Shown: positions 1 through 9,813, numbered from the stretch's first letter. The stretch is DNA of 64,000 nucleotides from Aliikangiella sp. G2MR2-5 (GCF_015687155.1 NZ_JADPQF010000005.1:62001-126000), one strand, 5' to 3'. Program-made: numbers and translations. The notes: generated by a model not told the origin, from the sequence alone.

Positions 1-1387
1 ATTTTTCGACTGGAGCATCAATCAGGAAAGCGTCGAGTCCCTCAAAATTCTGAAAATTTTGCGCTACCAATGTCATTGTACCGTCATCTTCAATATAGAA
101 CATTTGGATAGCACCAATAACTGGATCACCGATCGCTATATCATATCCGTTAAATTCAGCACTGATAAACTCGCCTGATTTTGCAGTAAAACGATAAGTG
201 TCAACTTCATTAGCAACGCTAATTTGACCGCGAATAAGTGCTTCACGAATATCTAGCTTGCCATCAGCATTATCTCCTTCGAGCAAAGTGTTAGGAGCAA
301 CAACTTTTCTTAAATGAACTTTCTTGTTACCACCGGAAACTGAACTTTCATTCACCAGTCGACCACGTTCTGCTGCTGCTAACTTGATCACTGAACGTTC
401 TGATAGGAATCTGTCTCTTGCTGTACTATCGCTCAGGCCAGAGCCGACACTTGCGCCAGAAGCCATAGTGTGCAGAATTGCTTCATCGCCTTCCTGCAAG
501 CCGTCAAATACCGGGAAGAAACGATCTGCACTTGGTACTCCTGTCGATGGCAATCCGCTACCAGGAGAGCCAAAAGAGTCATGATGACGTAAGCCCAGAT
601 TATGACCTAGTTCGTGGGCTCCCGTGTTTGCTGCTTGATTGACAACGGCCTTTGAAAGTGCTGCTTGCACGTCACCATTTTCTATGGCGATTCCTGAATA
701 GCGAGATAACAAATTTCCCGACGGGTCCAGTTGAGCCATTACTTCCCATAATCCTGCATCAACAAAAGCAGAATCGTTTCTGTTGGTATTTTGAATATCA
801 ATACCTTGTGCAAGCCCGAATAAAATACCTCCAGAGAAGTTAACGCAAACCCTGCTATTTGTCTGGCACTCAAAATTAAGTGTAGAGAAGTCTCCAGAAG
901 CCGGCTTTTCCTGAGTGAAACTAATGTTAAAGCCTTCGTAGTCCGCAGCAATTCTTGCCTGAATTTCGTCTTTTTCAGATTGTGTGTATTGATGACTGTT
1001 AAAGTACCAGGGTGTACTTCCCGATACTATTGCAGGAAAAGTCGCTTCACTTTGTTCAAAATTCAGGTAGACGATCTGAGTATCATTGTTGCCTTGTCCA
1101 AGACCTAGGCCTTGACCCTTTTTACTTTTTTCGCCTGAGGAATTGTTAGCTTTGGCCACTGATGATGAGCTTGATTTAGATGAAGCGTCCGCTAATTTTG
1201 CTTTAAATGCTTCCAGTGTCAGGGCTCTTCGATCTGCACAGCTTGAAGTTCCGCAATCGTCGGTAATAACGGGTAAAGCTCCGAGATCGGAAAAATCCGA
1301 GGCCAGTGCTGTACCAATCGAGGCGCTTAGCGAACCTAGTGCAAAAGTAGAAATTCCCAGTAGTTTGATAGCCTTTCTATGACTCAT
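1..1387 (-). CDS. Secreted metzincin-type zinc metalloprotease (C-terminus cut by window edge)
   Basis: This frame is open from an ATG at 1385-1387 down to base 1, giving 462 codons with no stop, so the C-terminus lies outside the window. The N-terminus is a Sec signal peptide (MSHRKAIKLLGISTFALGSL, cleavage near ALA-SD). A low-complexity Ser/Lys/Gly linker follows around residues 65-95. Residues 258-269 read HELGHNLGLRHH, the HExxHxxGxxH zinc site of metzincins, with the general-base Glu259. Further on, ILHTMASG supplies a plausible Met-turn. After that a beta-rich stretch (VDTYRFTAKSGEFISAEF) resembles pre-peptidase C-terminal (PPC) domains, which are usual on secreted proteases and are often removed. 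The product should degrade extracellular protein. Exact subfamily is not resolved. Fold class is secure from the motif; substrate is unknown. Confidence 0.85.
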   Translation of the reverse strand, partial: MSHRKAIKLLGISTFALGSLSASIGTALASDFSDLGALPVITDDCGTSSCADRRALTLEAFKAKLADASSKSSSSSVAKANNSSGEKSKKGQGLGLGQGNNDTQIVYLNFEQSEATFPAIVSGSTPWYFNSHQYTQSEKDEIQARIAADYEGFNISFTQEKPASGDFSTLNFECQTNSRVCVNFSGGILFGLAQGIDIQNTNRNDSAFVDAGLWEVMAQLDPSGNLLSRYSGIAIENGDVQAALSKAVVNQAANTGAHELGHNLGLRHHDSFGSPGSGLPSTGVPSADRFFPVFDGLQEGDEAILHTMASGASVGSGLSDSTARDRFLSERSVIKLAAAERGRLVNESSVSGGNKKVHLRKVVAPNTLLEGDNADGKLDIREALIRGQISVANEVDTYRFTAKSGEFISAEFNGYDIAIGDPVIGAIQMFYIEDDGTMTLVAQNFQNFEGLDAFLIDAPVEK

Positions 1388-1830
1388 CGATTTTTTCTCC
1401 GTTGTAATCGTTCCGTTTTATGTTTCATTGTGAGATATGAAAGTCGAAGCCATATTAGCTCAATGAGATTGAATTTAGGTGTTTTAGCTTTGGTAATATT
1501 TCACAAAAATGACTGAGGAGTGCAACAAAATATTACGAGCTCCAGTGATATGTATATGATAACGCGATCAATAAAAGTGGTGCTTTAATTTGTTTTAATA
1601 TTTGAAGGCCGGGAAGAGTCGGTGCGACTCATCAAACTATCTAATTTCTAGATGGTGGCTATTTACTCGTTCGAAATTCTTTACAAAGATTCAGATCCAG
1701 TTACAAAATTATCTTAAATTCTAACTCCAGAGCAAAAAATTTACTTTCAATTTGCGGAATCACCCGTTAAGTTATTCCCAGTTTTAAATACTAAGTTTTA
1801 AATACTATAAATACAACAAAGGGAATATCT
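1388..1830. other. Intergenic region, divergent promoters expected
   Basis: This 443-base AT-rich gap lies between the leftward metalloprotease and the rightward prolyl oligopeptidase, so it should hold both promoters. I see no open frame of note and no convincing -35/-10 pair. The ribosome binding site AAAGGGA sits just upstream of the rightward start at 1831. Confidence 0.4.
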
Positions 1831-3912
1831 ATGTTTGATAAAAAGTGGACTGCAGGATTAGTGATCTTTGCAGCACAGGCTGTATCTGCAGCTAAACTCG
1901 ACGATCCTTATCTCTGGCTTGAAGAGGTTCATGGCGAAAAAGCTATGGAGTGGGTGAAGTCTCAAAATGCGGTGTCTGAGCGTGATCTAAGCGCATCTAA
2001 ATACTATCAAGCAATCAAATCTGATGCGCTGGATATTCTAAACTCAAAAGACAAAATCAAATATGTATCCATTCGTGGCGATAAGGTTTACAACTTTTGG
2101 CGAGATGCGAAGAATGTGCGGGGTTTATATCGAGAAGCTAACCTGAAAGATTATCTGGCGAACAAACCCAAGTGGGAAACCGTACTTGATATTGACCTGT
2201 TGGGAAAAAATGAGAAGGAAAATTGGGTCTATAAAGGAATTAATTGCCTCTTTCCAAGATATGAGAGTTGCCTGGTATCTCTTTCTCGAGGTGGGGCTGA
2301 TGCAACAGTGACTCGGGAATTTAATATCAAATCACGCTCGTTTGTAAAAGATGGTTTCTTTCTGCCAGAAGCCAAATCTGAAGTGTCCTGGAAAGATGAA
2401 AATACTATCTATGTGGGAACTAATTTTGGTGAAGGTAGCTTGACTAGCTCTGGGTATCCTCGTATTAGCAAGTTATGGAAAAGAGGAACTCCGCTGTCTG
2501 AGGCGAAAACAGTTTACGAAGGAAAAGTGGAATCAGTATCTGCAGGGGCTTACCGCTCTTTTAGCATCCATGGAAATTATGACATAGTGTATGAGGCAAC
2601 TTCATTTTATACCGGTGAGAGCTTTTTGCTTGAAGGAGACAAAAAAATTAAACTGGTTAAACCTGACAGTGCAGAGCTAGCAGGTTTGTACAACAATAAT
2701 CTTTTTGTCTCTCTTAAATCTGACTGGACTTATGAAGGAAACAAATTCAAACAGGGGGCTGTTATATATGCTTCCATGGATTCTGTAAAAAAAGGTAAAC
2801 CTGACTATCGAGTATTTATCGAACCAACGAAGGAAAAAATTATTGATGGTATTCGCTTTTCCGAAAATTACATTTGGGTTTCATGGTTAGACAACGTGAA
2901 GTCAGTTGTTGAGCGTATGTCTCTGGACTCGAAAGGACAATGGCAATCCGCCAGGTTACCAATGGATTCGAAAGGCGACATTTCGCTATTCGGTATGCAG
3001 GAAGATAGCGATGCTTTTTTCGTTAGCTACTCCAGCTTTTTGCAATCGGACACGCTTTACTACATGGACGGAAAAACTTTTGAACTAACTGAATTGCAGA
3101 AACTTCCTTCCTGGTTTGATGCCGATAAATACAAAGTGGAACAAAACTTCGCGACGTCAAAAGACGGCACCAGGATTCCTTATTTTCTTGTAATGAACAA
3201 AGGGGCCAAGCTTGATGGTAAGAATCCAACTCTTCTTTATGGTTATGGCGGCTTTGAAGTATCAATGAGACCCTACTATTCGGCGTTAAGAGGGAAGGCC
3301 TGGCTGGAGAATGGTGGTGTCTATGTTTTAGCAAATATTCGCGGTGGCGGAGAGTTTGGGCCTGCCTGGCACCATGCAGCCCTAAAGGAAAATCGTCAAA
3401 GAGCTTATGAAGATTTTGAAGCCATAGCCAAAGACCTGATTAAAAGAAAAATTACTTCACCAGCTCATCTCGGGGCTATGGGGGGGAGTAATGGCGGTCT
3501 CTTAATGGGGAATATGATTACCAGAAGCCCTGAGTTATTTAACGCAATTGTTTGTCAGGTTCCTCTTTTGGATATGAAGCGTTATAACAAGCTTTTGGCC
3601 GGTGCTAGCTGGATGGCAGAGTATGGCAACCCGGATGTTGCTGAGGAGTGGGATTACATCAAAGAGTTTTCTCCTTATCACAATTTAAGTAAAGATAAAT
3701 CTTATCCGAAAGTCTTCTTTACAACTTCGACTCGTGATGATCGGGTACATCCTGCACATGCCAGAAAAATGGTCGCAAAAATGAAAGGATTAGGGCATGA
3801 CGTTTTCTATTATGAAAACATCGAAGGTGGACATGGAGGTGCGGCCGATAATAATCAGGTTGCTCACCTATATGCCATGGTTTATTCCTATCTATTTGAA
3901 CAGTTAAATTAG
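1831..3912 (+). CDS. Exported prolyl oligopeptidase (S9A family)
   Basis: The 693-residue protein hydrolyses short peptides after proline. It has a signal peptide (MFDKKWTAGLVIFAAQAVSA), so it probably acts in the periplasm or outside. The N-terminal DDPYLWLEEV segment is the usual start of S9A enzymes. A seven-bladed propeller region follows, and then the alpha/beta-hydrolase domain. The triad is Ser553 in GGSNGG, Asp636 or Asp637 in TRDDRV, and His668 in GGHGG. Length and motif order match the family. AAAGGGA precedes the start with good spacing. It stands alone between the divergent metalloprotease and the Lrp regulator, and both proteases may serve peptide nutrition. High confidence in family; natural substrate is inferred. 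Confidence 0.95.
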   Translation: MFDKKWTAGLVIFAAQAVSAAKLDDPYLWLEEVHGEKAMEWVKSQNAVSERDLSASKYYQAIKSDALDILNSKDKIKYVSIRGDKVYNFWRDAKNVRGLYREANLKDYLANKPKWETVLDIDLLGKNEKENWVYKGINCLFPRYESCLVSLSRGGADATVTREFNIKSRSFVKDGFFLPEAKSEVSWKDENTIYVGTNFGEGSLTSSGYPRISKLWKRGTPLSEAKTVYEGKVESVSAGAYRSFSIHGNYDIVYEATSFYTGESFLLEGDKKIKLVKPDSAELAGLYNNNLFVSLKSDWTYEGNKFKQGAVIYASMDSVKKGKPDYRVFIEPTKEKIIDGIRFSENYIWVSWLDNVKSVVERMSLDSKGQWQSARLPMDSKGDISLFGMQEDSDAFFVSYSSFLQSDTLYYMDGKTFELTELQKLPSWFDADKYKVEQNFATSKDGTRIPYFLVMNKGAKLDGKNPTLLYGYGGFEVSMRPYYSALRGKAWLENGGVYVLANIRGGGEFGPAWHHAALKENRQRAYEDFEAIAKDLIKRKITSPAHLGAMGGSNGGLLMGNMITRSPELFNAIVCQVPLLDMKRYNKLLAGASWMAEYGNPDVAEEWDYIKEFSPYHNLSKDKSYPKVFFTTSTRDDRVHPAHARKMVAKMKGLGHDVFYYENIEGGHGGAADNNQVAHLYAMVYSYLFEQLN

Positions 3913-4226
3913 TAAACGGTTGGATATTGGTGCAGACTTGATGATATTAATCAGGTCTGTACCTATGATTTAATACAACGATTTTTTATCAGCTAGCAAT
4001 TTAGCCTTTTCTTTTTTTCTTCAACCTTTCATCCAAAGAGCGAGCTTTTCAAGCGTTAAAATACAGCAGATATATTTATCCTGTTAATCACCTTTTCTTC
4101 TTCTGAGTTATACTCTAAAAATAGAATATTTCTTTACTGCAATTAATTAGTTATGGCAGTATCGATTGAATTCGAGTGATTTGACTTAACCCAAACAGCC
4201 GAACTGACCTTGAGGCAATATTTATT
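3913..4226. other. Intergenic region with one weak hairpin
   Basis: The gap is 314 bases and very AT-rich. It contains the dyad at 3933-3959 and presumably the promoter of the Lrp-type gene. I see no other gene here. Confidence 0.4.
3933..3959 (+). terminator. Possible terminator hairpin after prolyl oligopeptidase
   Basis: CAGACTTGAT pairs with ATCAGGTCTG (one G-T wobble) around a 7-base loop, 20 bases after the stop codon. No run of T follows, so it is a weak candidate for an intrinsic terminator. Confidence 0.35.
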
Positions 4227-4715
4227 ATGAATAGTAATCAGGAGCTTGATCGAATTGATATCGCTATTTTGATGCGTTTGCAAAAGGACGGCCGGCTTAA
4301 GAATATTGAACTTGCCGAGTTAGTGGGATTATCTCCAAGTCCTTGTTTGCAGCGTGTTAAGCGATTAGAGAAGCTAGGCTTTATATCACGCTATCAAGCC
4401 GTAATTGAGATAAATAAAATTGTAGAAACAGTACAAATATTTACCCAAATTACAATTGCTGAACATCGTTTGGAAGATCATCGTTATTTTGAGCGTGAGA
4501 TAGTTAAGACTCCGGAAGTAATAGAATGCTATCTGGCTAGTGGCGGGTTTGATTATCTTGTTAAGTTTGTTTGTCGTAGCATCATTCACTATCAGGAGAC
4601 CATTCAGAAACTACTAGATTCTGATTTGGGTATTTGTAAATATCATAGTTATGTAGTCATGAAGGAAGTTGTATCCAAAAGAGAATATCCAATTGAAGAA
4701 CTGACTAAAAAGTGA
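4227..4715 (+). CDS. Lrp/AsnC-family transcriptional regulator
   Basis: The 162-residue protein has an N-terminal winged helix-turn-helix (residues about 8-60; LDRIDIAILMRLQKDGRLKN then LAELVGLSPSPCLQRVKRLE) and a C-terminal RAM ligand-binding domain. Length and layout are typical of feast/famine regulators, which form octamers or hexadecamers and sense amino acids. It lies about 220 bases upstream of gabD in the same orientation. A role in controlling the GABA genes or its own promoter is therefore likely, but that is inference from position. A GabR-type regulator closes the same block, so the pathway may have two regulators. Confidence 0.92.
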   Translation: MNSNQELDRIDIAILMRLQKDGRLKNIELAELVGLSPSPCLQRVKRLEKLGFISRYQAVIEINKIVETVQIFTQITIAEHRLEDHRYFEREIVKTPEVIECYLASGGFDYLVKFVCRSIIHYQETIQKLLDSDLGICKYHSYVVMKEVVSKREYPIEELTKK

Positions 4716-4933
4716 ATGGTCAAAGCGACTTTTTAATTATTATGCCTGAATAAACACCATCGTATTTGTTGGCCTAATCGAAGCGCAGCACATATTATTC
4801 CTTCCAGCATTTTGTGCTGAGCCTCTGTTGAGTTAAAGCAGATTATTGCGTCAAACCTATTAACTTCAAACACTTATTTTTCAATTTCGGCCTATCATAA
4901 CTGGTACTAACAAGGTTTATTTTGGTACTAAAA

Positions 4934-6394
4934 ATGGCACTACATCTCAACGATTCTGGACTTATTAAAACCCGCGCCTATATTAATGGCGAGTGGATTT
5001 CGAGTAGAAACTCAATTAGTGTTCGCAATCCATGTGATAGCTCTTTAATTGCCAGAGTTGCTAAAGCTGGCTGCTTTGAGGCTCAGCATGCAATAGATTC
5101 TGCATATCAGGCTTTGCAACCATGGCAAGCGAAAGCAGCTAAAGAAAGAGCTTCTATTTTGCGAAAGTGGTTTAACCTGATAATGGAAAGTCAGGAAGAC
5201 CTGGCGAAAATTCTTACTGCGGAACAGGGAAAAGTGCTTGCTGAAGCTCGAGCAGAAATTGCTTATGGAGCAAGCTATGTAGAGTGGTTTGCTGAAGAAG
5301 CTAAAAGGATCTATGGAGATACTATCCCAGCCCCCTCATCTGATAAAAGAGTTGTTTGTATAAAACAACCGGTTGGTGTCGTCGCTTGTATAACCCCATG
5401 GAATTTTCCTAATGCGATGTTAACGAGAAAAATTGCACCGGCGCTGGCAGCAGGGTGTACCGTTGTATGCAAGCCTGCGTCTGAAACTCCGCTTTCAGCT
5501 TTGGCAATTGCTGAGCTGGCACATCGCGCAGGGATCCCGAAAGGAGTCATAAATATTGTAGTTGGCAACGCTCATGAAATTGGCAGGGTGTTAACTAAAA
5601 GTCCTCTTGTTCGAAAGTTAACCTTTACTGGATCGACAGAAGTCGGCAAGTCTCTGGTTGCTGATTGCAGCACAACTTTGAAGAAGACCAGTATGGAATT
5701 GGGAGGAAATGCACCTTTTATTGTTTTTCCCGACGCAGATCTGAAAGCCGCGATTAGTGGATTAATGGCTTCAAAATTTCGAAACAGCGGACAAACTTGT
5801 GTCTGTACTAATCGAGTTCTGGTGCATGAAAAAATTTATGAAGAATTTAAACAAAAACTAACTTCAACTATTAAGGAAAATTTGGTCTTAGGGCATGGCG
5901 ATAGAGAAGGAGTAACTAATGGTCCGTTAATTAGCCAGACTGCTTGCGAAACTGTCGACCGAATTGTTCAAGTTTCATTGGCAAAAGGAGCGAAGCTTGA
6001 GTTAGGGGGTAAACCAAGCCGTCTGGGAGTGTGTTTTTATCCGCCAACGGTATTGAGTGACGTGACCAATGATATGCCCGCAGCGAGAGAGGAAGTATTT
6101 GGACCTCTTGTTTCTTTAATTCGATTTACTAGTGAAGAGCAGGCAATTGCAATAGCCAATGACACAGATGTCGGATTGGCTGCTTATTTTTATACACGAG
6201 ATATTGGTCGAGTATGGAGAATGGGAGAAGCTTTGGAGTACGGAATTGTCGGCATTAATGAAGGGATAATTTCGAATGAAATGGCACCCTTTGGAGGAAT
6301 AAAAGAGTCGGGGCATGGAAGAGAGGGATCAAAATATGGTCTCGATGACTATCTTGAAATCAAATACATGTGTATGGGTGGAATAGACGATTAA
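4934..6394 (+). CDS. gabD: Succinate-semialdehyde dehydrogenase
   Basis: The enzyme oxidises succinate semialdehyde to succinate with NAD(P), the second step of GABA catabolism. The sequence tracks E. coli GabD closely from LNDSGL near the N-terminus to GREGSKYG near the C-terminus. Catalytic residues are visible as Glu255 in ELGGNAPF and Cys289 in SGQTCVC; ITPWNFPNAM marks the cofactor domain. The frame also has an in-frame TTG at 4922 that is 6 bases behind AAGG. The ATG at 4934 was chosen because MALHLNDSGL fits the family's N-terminus; the TTG would add four residues (MVLK). gabT follows after 13 bases, so the two are cotranscribed. Confidence 0.95.
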   Translation: MALHLNDSGLIKTRAYINGEWISSRNSISVRNPCDSSLIARVAKAGCFEAQHAIDSAYQALQPWQAKAAKERASILRKWFNLIMESQEDLAKILTAEQGKVLAEARAEIAYGASYVEWFAEEAKRIYGDTIPAPSSDKRVVCIKQPVGVVACITPWNFPNAMLTRKIAPALAAGCTVVCKPASETPLSALAIAELAHRAGIPKGVINIVVGNAHEIGRVLTKSPLVRKLTFTGSTEVGKSLVADCSTTLKKTSMELGGNAPFIVFPDADLKAAISGLMASKFRNSGQTCVCTNRVLVHEKIYEEFKQKLTSTIKENLVLGHGDREGVTNGPLISQTACETVDRIVQVSLAKGAKLELGGKPSRLGVCFYPPTVLSDVTNDMPAAREEVFGPLVSLIRFTSEEQAIAIANDTDVGLAAYFYTRDIGRVWRMGEALEYGIVGINEGIISNEMAPFGGIKESGHGREGSKYGLDDYLEIKYMCMGGIDD

Positions 6395-6407
6395 GCGGAG
6401 AATAAAA

Positions 6408-7691
6408 ATGCGATCAAATAGTCAAATTCAGAACAGAAAAGATAAGTCTATTGCCAGAGGACAGGGAAACCTCGCAGCTGTCTATGTAGAGAAGGCGTGC
6501 AATGCAGAAGTGTGGGATGTCGAGGGAAAACGGTATATTGATTTTGGCAGCGGAATTGCCGTATCAAACACCGGTCATAGTCATCCTAAAATAGTAGCCG
6601 CGGTTGCAAAACAGCTGGATAAATTTAGCCATACTTGTGTCATGGTAACTCCTTACGAATGCGCGGTTGAATTAGCCGAAAAACTCAACGCGGTAGCTCC
6701 AGGCGATAGTGAAAAAAAATGTATCTTTGTTACGACAGGTGCGGAAGCTGTAGAGAATTGCATCAAAATTGCTCGAGCTCACACTGGTCGAAGAGGAGTA
6801 ATCGCCTTCAATGGAGGTTTCCATGGACGTACCAATTTAACAATGGGACTAACTGGTAAAATCACTCCTTATAAGAATTTGTTTGGACCTTTTCCGGGCG
6901 AGATCTATCATGTTCCTTTTCCTGTTAACTATCATGGCGTCAGCGAAGAAGCTAGTCTTAAAGCACTGGAAAACTTATTTAAAGTAGATATTTCTCCACA
7001 GGATGTCGCCGCAATAATTATTGAACCAGTGCAAGGAGAGGGAGGATTTTACCCAGCGTCTACAGCATTCCTAAAACGATTGCGACAGTTGTGTGACCAA
7101 TATGGAATCCTCCTGATCGCAGATGAAATTCAAACAGGATTTGCCCGAACTGGTCAAATGTTCTGCATGCAGCATCACAATGTCGAACCTGACTTGATAA
7201 CTATGGCCAAAGGTATTGCTGGTGGATACCCTCTCGCTGCGGTGGTTGGCAAAAGTGAAATTATGGATGCGCCATTGCCAGGGGGATTGGGAGGAACCTA
7301 TGCCGGCTCTCCGATAGCGTGCTCTGCAGCGCTTGCTGTGTTAGATATTATCAAGGATGAAAACCTGATTGAAAGAGCAAACGAAATTGGCGACAGGTTC
7401 CAGCAGAGACTAGTCGATTTGAAAAGTGACTTCTCTAACGAAATCGGCGATATAAGAGTCACCGGTGCAATGATAGCGATTGAATTAGTATGTGATGCTA
7501 CCGCCGACAAGCCTAATGTGGAGTTGACCAGAGCCCTGGTCGAGAAGGCCTGTCACAAAGGTTTGATTCTTTTGAGTTGTGGATTTTATAGTAATGTGAT
7601 TCGTTTCTTACCACCACTTACTATTTCAGATGAAATCATAGATGAAGGGCTGGATATTTTAACCGAATGTTTTCGTGCTATAGTTTCTTGA
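6408..7691 (+). CDS. gabT: 4-aminobutyrate aminotransferase (GABA-T)
   Basis: This class III PLP-dependent aminotransferase transfers the amino group of GABA to 2-oxoglutarate, giving succinate semialdehyde for the preceding dehydrogenase. The 427 residues cover the whole family length. Motifs include VTTGAEAVENCIKIAR, FHGRTNLTMGLTGK, the substrate/cofactor stretch IIIEPVQGEGGF, and ADEIQTGFARTG. The PLP lysine is Lys268 in MAKGIAGGYP. GGAG lies 8 bases ahead of the ATG. The stop is followed after one base by the start of the GabR-like regulator, so gabD, gabT and the regulator probably form one transcript. Related omega-amino acids such as 5-aminovalerate may also be substrates. Confidence 0.95.
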   Translation: MRSNSQIQNRKDKSIARGQGNLAAVYVEKACNAEVWDVEGKRYIDFGSGIAVSNTGHSHPKIVAAVAKQLDKFSHTCVMVTPYECAVELAEKLNAVAPGDSEKKCIFVTTGAEAVENCIKIARAHTGRRGVIAFNGGFHGRTNLTMGLTGKITPYKNLFGPFPGEIYHVPFPVNYHGVSEEASLKALENLFKVDISPQDVAAIIIEPVQGEGGFYPASTAFLKRLRQLCDQYGILLIADEIQTGFARTGQMFCMQHHNVEPDLITMAKGIAGGYPLAAVVGKSEIMDAPLPGGLGGTYAGSPIACSAALAVLDIIKDENLIERANEIGDRFQQRLVDLKSDFSNEIGDIRVTGAMIAIELVCDATADKPNVELTRALVEKACHKGLILLSCGFYSNVIRFLPPLTISDEIIDEGLDILTECFRAIVS

Positions 7692-7692
7692 T

Positions 7693-9537
7693 ATGGACTT
7701 ACTAATAAACCTTGATCCTGATAGCGAACTGGGTCTTCAGCACCAGATTCGGCAAAAGATTGTAGAAGCAATTCTTTCCGGAATTATTCCTGCTGGACAG
7801 AGAATTATGTCTTCACGAAAACTGGCAAAGCAGTTGAACGTAGCGCGCAATACGGTAGTACTTGCCTATAACCAGCTCGTTGATGAAGGATATCTGGAAA
7901 GTCGAGAGCGTAGTGGTCTCTATGTAAACCAACAGATTCTTAACGGTAGAGTAAGTTATGCCGCAGAGAAATCTAAGGCTGGTAATATCCAGGAGCGCTG
8001 GTCAAGTAAAATAAAAATAATTGGCGTTGGTCATCAAAGACATATATGGCCGGGCGACTGGCAAAATCATCCTTATCCTTTTATTGATGGATATTTTGAC
8101 GCCTCACTCTATCCGGTGGCTCAATGGCAAGAAGCGAGTCGATTAGCATTCGGTGGGTTGCAAGCAAGACAGCTCCATGCAGAAAGTGATGCTGATGATG
8201 CAATGCTGGTCGAAGAAATTCGGACAAAAATTTTGCCACGTCGAGGAATCAATGCCGGTCATCAGGAAATATTAATCACATCCGGAAGCCATCATGCTCT
8301 CTACCTGTTGGCCAATTTGCTGACTGATTCTACAACAGTGGTTTCAATGGAAGATCCTGGCGATCCAGCGTTAAGAAGCTGTCTGGCATTAACTCACTGC
8401 AAAATTCGCCCACAGCCAATCGATGAGAATGGAATGATAGTTGATGAGCGGCTAGATAAAAGTCAGATTGTCTATGTCACTCCCAGTCATCAAAAGCCTA
8501 CCGGGGTTACTATGCCTCTTGAAAGGCGAAAACTACTACTGGAAAAAGTTAGTCATCGTGATCAAATTTTGATTGAAGATGACTCGGAAAGCGAGCGCAA
8601 CTATTTTGGAAACCCCAAACCGGCGATTCAGAGTCTGGATCAGGATGATAGAGTGATTTACATTTCTGCTCTTCCTAAAGCAATTGCACCAGGTTTAGGA
8701 TTAGGATTCATAGTCGCATCACCGACTTTGATTGCTGAAGCAAGAAGGTTAAGGCGGCTGATGGTAGGAAACCCGCCAAGAAGTAATCAAAGAACAGCAG
8801 CCTTTTTTATTTCGCTAGGTCACTATGATGCCTTTATGGTTCGAATCCACAAAGTTTTCAGTCAACGTTGGAACGCTCTAAGAGACGCTCTTAATCACTA
8901 TTTACCGCAGTCTATATTGACGCTTCCAAATCAGGGAGGGACTGCGTTTTGGGTTAAATGTCCATCTGGAGTTTCAGTAGAAAAACTTGTTCAGAATGCC
9001 GGAAAGCATGGAATTTTAATTGAGCCTGTTGGTGATTACTACAGCAGACCTGAAGAGCAAGATCACTGTGATGAACAAGCATGCTTTCGAATGGGGGTGA
9101 CCAGTATTGATCAGACTGCCATCAGAGACGGAGTAGAAAAGCTTGCTCAACTTATTCGTGAGCTTTCAGGTAATCAGCAGAAGACTCTAGAGCAAATCTC
9201 TCAAACTCCACTGAGTGGAGAGCAGATTTTTAATCAACTAGCAGGTGCAACTTTAATTTGTAAAACAGTTTATGGAGCGCCTTGCACGATAGAACTTAGA
9301 GCTGATGGTAAGATGCTTGGTCGAGCCGGTCATGCTGATGAAGAGTATGATCAGGGAAGGTGGTGGATCGAAAATGATATCTGGTATCGGCAATGGGAGA
9401 GTTGGGCATATGGCGAGCAAGCAGGATATTACATTACCATTGAAAACGAGCAAATCAGCTGGTTTAATCAAAATGGTCGTTTAGTCGATACAGCCATTAT
9501 TAAGCTGGCACCAAATCATAATTCCAAGCTGGTGTAG
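7693..9537 (+). CDS. GabR/MocR-type PLP-dependent regulator with extra C-terminal domain
   Basis: Residues about 1-75 are a GntR-type winged helix (IVEAILSGIIPAGQRIMSSR, KLAKQLNVARNTVVLAYNQL). Residues about 120-490 are a class I aminotransferase fold with a candidate PLP lysine, Lys329 in ALPKAIAPGLGLGF. Such MocR/GabR proteins sense GABA through PLP and control gab genes; placement one base after gabT fits. Known members are usually about 450-500 residues, while this one has 614. The extra C-terminal part (about 505-614) has a beta-rich, Trp-rich pattern (ELRADGKMLGRAGH, GRWWIENDIWYRQWESWAYG) that I do not recognise with certainty. It may be a second sensor module. The regulator core is secure. 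Confidence 0.9.
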   Translation: MDLLINLDPDSELGLQHQIRQKIVEAILSGIIPAGQRIMSSRKLAKQLNVARNTVVLAYNQLVDEGYLESRERSGLYVNQQILNGRVSYAAEKSKAGNIQERWSSKIKIIGVGHQRHIWPGDWQNHPYPFIDGYFDASLYPVAQWQEASRLAFGGLQARQLHAESDADDAMLVEEIRTKILPRRGINAGHQEILITSGSHHALYLLANLLTDSTTVVSMEDPGDPALRSCLALTHCKIRPQPIDENGMIVDERLDKSQIVYVTPSHQKPTGVTMPLERRKLLLEKVSHRDQILIEDDSESERNYFGNPKPAIQSLDQDDRVIYISALPKAIAPGLGLGFIVASPTLIAEARRLRRLMVGNPPRSNQRTAAFFISLGHYDAFMVRIHKVFSQRWNALRDALNHYLPQSILTLPNQGGTAFWVKCPSGVSVEKLVQNAGKHGILIEPVGDYYSRPEEQDHCDEQACFRMGVTSIDQTAIRDGVEKLAQLIRELSGNQQKTLEQISQTPLSGEQIFNQLAGATLICKTVYGAPCTIELRADGKMLGRAGHADEEYDQGRWWIENDIWYRQWESWAYGEQAGYYITIENEQISWFNQNGRLVDTAIIKLAPNHNSKLV

Positions 9538-9539
9538 AT

Positions 9540-9567
9540 TACCGGTATTCAGAAGAGCTTACCGGTA
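9540..9567 (+). terminator. TACCGGTA inverted repeat just after the gab block
   Basis: Two copies of the self-complementary octamer TACCGGTA (9540-9547 and 9560-9567) flank a 12-base loop, starting 2 bases after the stop. They could fold into an 8-bp stem, but no T-run follows. An operator-like role is equally possible. Confidence 0.3.
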
Positions 9568-9813
9568 GGTTCTGCTGTCGACATCTCAAGCAAGTCAGAG
9601 TATAAAACTCAGGTATACAGAAAGCTTGGTTTTAGCAAGGCACTCCATTCTTTATCTTCTTTATTTTGTGCTTGATTATCAGACATCCTATCTATCGTTA
9701 GTTGAATACTCGAAACTGGCCTAGTCCAACCATCGATTCTGGTTCTATAAGTTCTTTTCCAAGATCTCTAAAGTTGACTTAACAATTAATTAAGCCAAAC
9801 CAATGAGGTTTCA

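Noticed and set aside
324-584. Rightward open frame of 86 codons
   Set aside because: It lies wholly antisense to the metalloprotease gene, which carries a full zinc motif on the minus strand.
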